A DNA stretch of 23,373 nucleotides from a virus: positions 1-23,373 of IMG/VR virus record IMGVR_UViG_3300031251_000106. The stretch is one strand, 5' to 3'. Below, piece by piece: positions 19,943 through 23,373 of this stretch (the first letter of the stretch is position 1; the number at the start of each line of letters is the position of its first letter). The notes under the pieces were generated by a model. That model did not search any database and was not told where the DNA came from. It saw nothing but the letters and a program-made list of their open reading frames with translations. The position numbers and the translations under genes were made by a program.

Positions 19943-20373
19943 CAGTCCTCGTCCTCTTCCTCTTCTTCCTGAATTTCGATTATCCCCTGCACAAGCTCCG
20001 GTCCGTAAACCAGAATTCCATCGGCCAGGAACTCCACGAGTACCGCGAGCGTGGATGCCCGGCCAAGCAGGAAGGCGTCCTCAGTGAATGCCTCAAGCTG
20101 TTCCTCGCTGGCCTCGGAATGCTCACCCAGGTACGCGGCCTGAATTTCCGAGATCTGGGCGACGTACGCGTCAACCAGCCGGGAAATAGGACGGACCAGG
20201 TTAGCCCTCCCGTGGGCTTCCCGGTGCTCCATTGCCTCGACGTCCTTGTTCGGGGGCGTCAGGCCGAGCTTCTCCATCCACTCGCGCATCTGATCGTGCG
20301 GGAGCAGGTCCCATGCGAGCCGCGACTTCAGCAGCGGCTCAAGGTCAATTGGTTGTTCCATGTCGTTTGCCAT
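19942..20373 (-). CDS. Unknown acidic helical protein, 143 aa
   Basis: MANDMEQPIDLEPLLKSRLA opens a protein made of long helices with a very acidic tail (IQEEEEEDED). ATG at 20371-20373 has AGGAGA 5 bases upstream and the gene is 39 bases after the polymerase stop. No family recognised. Acidic C-terminal tails of this sort occur in ssDNA-binding and processivity proteins, but no other evidence supports that here. Confidence 0.65.
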   Translation of the reverse strand: MANDMEQPIDLEPLLKSRLAWDLLPHDQMREWMEKLGLTPPNKDVEAMEHREAHGRANLVRPISRLVDAYVAQISEIQAAYLGEHSEASEEQLEAFTEDAFLLGRASTLAVLVEFLADGILVYGPELVQGIIEIQEEEEEDED

Positions 20374-20412
20374 TGGTCTCCTATCGCCGCAAGCCTATCA
20401 CTTTGAGGTCCA

Positions 20413-22335
20413 CTATTTGGCAGCCGCCCAACGGTCAACGATTTTACAGTCAACGTTCAAGGGTACCTTGACGCGATCCTGCATTCCCCCGCCAGTCATG
20501 GACCAGATAACTATCTGCCGGACCTTCTCGGCCAGGTGCTCCGGGCACATGATGACCATTTCATCGTGCACCGTCAGGCTAAGCCGGGCTTCAGGTACAT
20601 GCTTTTTCAGGGCCCAGTAGACACGGATCAGGGAGAGCTTCATAAGCTCAGCCGCGCCACCCTGGATCATGGTGTTGAACAGTTGCCGCTCATTGTACCC
20701 ACGCGTCCCGTAGTCGTCTGAGAACAGCCCGCGCAGCCTGCGCTTCCGGCCGAGAATAGGAGTCCGGATGTAAGGGACGCCGGAGACAGACATCGCCTGC
20801 CTGATCAGCTTGACCTTGAGCCGCTCGGTCTCGGGGAACTCGGTGTCGTAGTCCGCCTGGATCTTCTTAGCTTCCTTGCCCGAGACACCGGCCGTCTCCG
20901 CGATCGTCTTCCATCCCGCGCCGTTTACGATCGTGAAGCCTAGGGTCTTGCCGTACTTCTGGCGCTCGGCCGGGGTAATGCCACCGTCCTTGCCACCGTC
21001 CTTAGTGATGAACGGCTTCTTGTGCAAGACACCGGCCGCGTGTGCGATGTGGGGGTCGACGCCGTGCATGAACCCGTCGTAAAGCTTGCCCTTGCCTAGC
21101 ATGTGGGCCAGGATCACAAGCTCAATCTGCCCGTAGTCGGAGACCACGAGCTTCCACCCGGGCAGGGAGTCGAACGCGCCACGGATAAGCTTGCCGTACG
21201 GCTTGTCGGGGCGCGGGATGTTCTGGAGGTTCGGCGCGCGTCCGCTGAACCGGCCGGTGACCGTGCCGTGCTGCTGAAATTCGGTGTAAAGGTAGCCGTC
21301 GACAATCAGGCAGGGCTTCTTTGGATTCCCCGGCTCGCCCAGCCACGAATTGATGTAGGTGCTGAGGAGCTTGTGCGTGTCAGCATAGGCTAGCAGGGCC
21401 TTGCACACCGGGTTGCCCGGGTAGCTCGCCAGGACGTCCGCGTCCGTCGACCATCCGCCGCTGTCCGTCTGCTTCCACGGCTTGAGGGCCTGTCCTCCTT
21501 CTTCCTTCGGGCCGAACAGGATCTTCTGCTTCTGCGGTGGTGAGTTCAGGTTGAATTCCTGACCGGCCGTGCGGTAGCAGTCCGCCTCCTGGATTACCAT
21601 GCGCTCGCCCATTTCCTTCTGGGTGCTCAGAAGGCTGGGGACGTCCATGTGGGCACCGTTAAGGCGCATGTCTGTCAGTACCGGGATAAGGTCTACGTCG
21701 ACCTGGTGGGCCTCTGTGAGCCCCTCACGGGCTATCTTCGGGTGCTTCTGCAGCCAGAGCAGCCAGGTGTACAGCGCGTCCATGTAGCTGTAGTGCGCGA
21801 CCTTATTGAACGGGTGAATCTCGACGCACTTACCCACGTTCTCATGGTCGTACTCCACGCCGAACGTCCGCTTGGTCCAGGCCTTGAGTCCGTTGTCCTT
21901 CTGCGCGGTGTTCTCGTCCAGCAGCCGCATGATGACCTTGGTGTCATCGAACGGGCCCGGCATGATCTCGCCGTCGAAGTACTTTGTCATCGAGCCGACG
22001 TCGAACGTCGCCTCGTGGCAGATCTTAGTGATCTTCGGGTTAAAGAACAGCGGCTTCAGGATAGCCACTGCCTCACCGATGGAAAGCTGGGGGGGTGGGT
22101 CGTCATAAACGGGAACGGAGAAGAACCTGATCTTGCCGTTCTTATCGGCGCGCGGTTCCTTTGTTGTCCCTATGACCTTGCTGCCGAGCGGGTGCCCGAA
22201 GGGAATGACCACCGTCATGCCGTGCGTCGCCATGCTGAGCCAGGTCACGGTGTTCAGCGCCGGGACCCCCCGGTGCGCGCCCACGGTCTCCACGTCGAAC
22301 GCAAAGGCGGGTTGCTTCTGGAAATGCCTGACCAC
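20413..22335 (-). CDS. polA: Family A DNA polymerase with 3'-5' exonuclease
   Basis: 640 residues from GTG at 22333-22335. Exonuclease: DVET (Asp14, Glu16), ATFDVGS (Asp112) and HYSYMD (Tyr182, Asp186) are the ExoI-III motifs. Polymerase: TVTGRFSGRAPNLQNIP (358-374), motif A SDYGQIEL (Asp400), motif B with Lys463, Phe467 and Asn471, motif C TVHDEM (His590, Asp591). There is no 5'-3' nuclease domain, as usual for phage replicative enzymes. Motif A has Val407 where most have Arg, and motif B has Asn471 where most have Tyr. The start is unclear: GTG 22335 lacks a ribosome site and sits in a 13-bp hairpin, while AGGAGG at 22382-22387 points to an in-frame ATT at 22375-22377. Confidence 0.93.
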   Translation of the reverse strand: MVRHFQKQPAFAFDVETVGAHRGVPALNTVTWLSMATHGMTVVIPFGHPLGSKVIGTTKEPRADKNGKIRFFSVPVYDDPPPQLSIGEAVAILKPLFFNPKITKICHEATFDVGSMTKYFDGEIMPGPFDDTKVIMRLLDENTAQKDNGLKAWTKRTFGVEYDHENVGKCVEIHPFNKVAHYSYMDALYTWLLWLQKHPKIAREGLTEAHQVDVDLIPVLTDMRLNGAHMDVPSLLSTQKEMGERMVIQEADCYRTAGQEFNLNSPPQKQKILFGPKEEGGQALKPWKQTDSGGWSTDADVLASYPGNPVCKALLAYADTHKLLSTYINSWLGEPGNPKKPCLIVDGYLYTEFQQHGTVTGRFSGRAPNLQNIPRPDKPYGKLIRGAFDSLPGWKLVVSDYGQIELVILAHMLGKGKLYDGFMHGVDPHIAHAAGVLHKKPFITKDGGKDGGITPAERQKYGKTLGFTIVNGAGWKTIAETAGVSGKEAKKIQADYDTEFPETERLKVKLIRQAMSVSGVPYIRTPILGRKRRLRGLFSDDYGTRGYNERQLFNTMIQGGAAELMKLSLIRVYWALKKHVPEARLSLTVHDEMVIMCPEHLAEKVRQIVIWSMTGGGMQDRVKVPLNVDCKIVDRWAAAK

Positions 22336-22359
22336 CGAGCGAAGATGCTCGGTGGTCAG
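22328..22359 (-). promoter_or_regulatory. Perfect 13-bp hairpin over the polymerase gene start
   Basis: CTGACCACCGAGC (minus strand) pairs with GCTCGGTGGTCAG around a 6-base loop. No T-run follows, so it is not a terminator. It covers the in-frame GTG start codon 22333-22335 and lies about 22 bases after the AGGAGG site. It could be a translational operator of the polymerase mRNA, by analogy with the T4 gp43 autoregulatory hairpin. This is an inference. Confidence 0.45.
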
Positions 22360-22385
22360 TACAATGTTCCCGGTAATGGCTCCTC

Positions 22386-22520
22386 CTAGCCTGTCCGGCG
22401 ATGGAATTCCGCTGTTGCGAGTTCCACGGCCTCTTCGTCGTTCTCGGCTTCGACCGTGATCTCACGGGCCACCTGGCCTCCGTCAGGGGCCCGCTCGAAG
22501 TAGGGGAATGTGTACTCCAT
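22386..22520 (-). CDS. Small acidic protein, 44 aa
   Basis: MEYTFPYFERAPDGGQVARE then ITVEAENDEEAVELATAEF and a basic HRRTG end. The ATG overlaps the upstream stop by one base. Its stop TAG is fused to the AGGAGG that serves the polymerase. It has a beta-hairpin/helix layout seen in many small phage proteins. Function unknown. Confidence 0.6.
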   Translation of the reverse strand: MEYTFPYFERAPDGGQVAREITVEAENDEEAVELATAEFHRRTG

Positions 22521-22726
22521 CAGGCCAGCTTGATGTAGTGCTGGGACTCCGCGCCGTCGTACTGGACCCGGACGATGCCTATAACTATCAGCTCTCCAGA
22601 CTGCTCGGTGAACCTCTTGACCAGGAAATTGAATTCCGAGATGTCGTGCTCCACCGCAGACTCAATAGCATCAGCCAGGTCTTGGAGGTCACCAGTCGTG
22701 AGACGGGAGAGTTCTAGCCCGGCCAT
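22520..22726 (-). CDS. Unknown 68-aa protein
   Basis: MAGLELSRLTTGDLQDLADA and onwards, ending ESQHYIKLA. It has a helical first half with a VEHDISEFNFLV core and a beta-rich end. The ATG overlaps the preceding stop by one base (TAATG), and its own stop overlaps the next ATG. No family recognised. Confidence 0.65.
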   Translation of the reverse strand: MAGLELSRLTTGDLQDLADAIESAVEHDISEFNFLVKRFTEQSGELIVIGIVRVQYDGAESQHYIKLA

Positions 22727-23373
22727 TAGTCCTCGTCGTCCTTTTGGACGGCCTCACGGAGTTCGCGCCGGGTCTTAACCCGCACGACGTCCTTGGCCTC
22801 GAAGGTGTCCTTAGCGAGGTCATCGATCTCGTCGTCGGACAGCGGGTCGAACTTGTAGACCTCGCGAACCTGGTCCTCGGTCACGAGGTTCAGGAAGAAC
22901 TTGTTGAAGCCGTTCGTCTGCTCCTTCTTGTAGGCCACGTAGTAATTGCCGGGCTTGTTCAGCGGGCCATTGAACTCGTCAAAGGCCTGCTCCTCGATCT
23001 CGTCCAGCGGAGCGGGGGTAGCGGTCCAGTACTTGACTGAAGCGTTGCCCTTCCGGTCGAAGACCACGACGTTAAAGACGGCGCGGTACTGCGGCGAGTC
23101 ACCAAGCTCACAGAACGGGCAGTCGTCGGAGAGGCAGACGTAGGCGCGGTAGCCCTTGCCCTGGCCGACGCCGTGCTCATTGTAGGTGGCGAAGGGCTTT
23201 TCTTCCAGGAAGAGAATGAGCGCCTTGTCCTCCTTCGGAGACAGCGGGACCTTGAACTGGTCCTCGGTGTTGAACTTGGACGTCTTGGCCTTGTTCTCCT
23301 TGTAGGCGTCCCAGCCGGAGCCGAGAGAAGAACGCGGGGCCTCGTCGCTCCGCGATGAACGGCGCTTGGAAGA
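22726..23373 (-). CDS. ssDNA-binding-like protein, 5' end beyond window
   Basis: The open frame reaches the right edge (215 codons visible, no start in view; a GTG at 23067 is internal). The N-terminal part seen is Ser/Arg-rich (SSKRRSSRSD), followed by a Gly-Trp-Asp-Ala-Tyr segment. A short zinc-like motif CLSDDCPFCELGD (Cys-x4-Cys-x2-Cys plus an upstream His) leads to QYRAVFNVVVFD and FLNLVTEDQVREVYKFDPLS. This order resembles actinophage ssDNA-binding proteins with a T4 gp32-like zinc site. The tail is very acidic (VQKDDED), as in SSBs, where it recruits partners. It is upstream of the polymerase gene, which fits. Family assignment is from memory. Confidence 0.5.
   Translation of the reverse strand, partial: SSKRRSSRSDEAPRSSLGSGWDAYKENKAKTSKFNTEDQFKVPLSPKEDKALILFLEEKPFATYNEHGVGQGKGYRAYVCLSDDCPFCELGDSPQYRAVFNVVVFDRKGNASVKYWTATPAPLDEIEEQAFDEFNGPLNKPGNYYVAYKKEQTNGFNKFFLNLVTEDQVREVYKFDPLSDDEIDDLAKDTFEAKDVVRVKTRRELREAVQKDDED

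Noticed and set aside
22328-22359. Hairpin at the polymerase start as a terminator
   Set aside because: No T-run follows on either strand, and it lies inside the coding or leader region.
21649-22389. Plus-strand open frame opposite the polymerase
   Set aside because: Antisense shadow; the minus strand has all polymerase motifs.
1-23373. tRNA genes, integrase or transposase
   Set aside because: No cloverleaf, tyrosine/serine recombinase motif or IS ends were recognised by eye.

Overview
The window is a stretch of a tailed actinobacteriophage genome, or an integrated relative of one. Every gene I can support is on the minus strand, so transcription runs from high to low coordinates. Genes are packed almost without gaps, and most junctions are stop/start overlaps of 1 to 20 bases. 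The DNA is GC-rich, AGGAGG-type ribosome sites are common, and there is a WhiB-family regulator, a family confined to actinobacteria and their phages. A Streptomyces-like or related host is an inference; nothing in the window names the host.

From right to left, the first block (about 23373 to 19206) holds a zinc-containing ssDNA-binding-like protein, three small genes, a family A DNA polymerase and a Pro/Gln-rich zinc-ribbon protein. A promoter at 19203-19232 opens the second block: recA, a proteasome/HslV-like Ntn hydrolase, a PD-(D/E)XK nuclease, a WhiB protein, a Cas4-like exonuclease with an unresolved 3' end, a small HTH protein and two unknowns. These two blocks are the replication and recombination module.

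The third block (about 14830 to 10732) has a promoter at one end and a rho-independent terminator at the other. It contains a two-helix membrane protein, a complete GTP-type phosphoenolpyruvate carboxykinase (PEPCK) with all recognisable catalytic motifs, two small unknowns, a DUF5664/dATP-dGTP diphosphohydrolase-type protein, a MazG-like pyrophosphohydrolase and an endonuclease VII-like HNH protein. A central-carbon enzyme co-transcribed with nucleotide-pool and DNA-junction enzymes is the most surprising content of the window.

The fourth block (10685 to 5847) starts with a SpoVS-like protein. It continues with a run of mostly unrecognised proteins that includes an HExxH zinc-protease-like protein, a zinc ribbon and a possible ADP-ribosyltransferase-fold protein. 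The fifth block (promoter 5814-5843, genes to 152) has a holin-like membrane protein, a Cys-rich protein, a membrane-anchored protein, a polymerase-beta-type nucleotidyltransferase, several micro-genes, a degenerate HAD-like protein, a TGT/DpdA-like protein and a DnaJ-type zinc protein. A further promoter at 110-139 drives a gene that leaves the window on the left.

No tRNA, rRNA, CRISPR array, transposase or integrase was seen. No gap longer than about 80 bases lacks a gene. Functions are assigned from motif recognition by eye; no database search was run.
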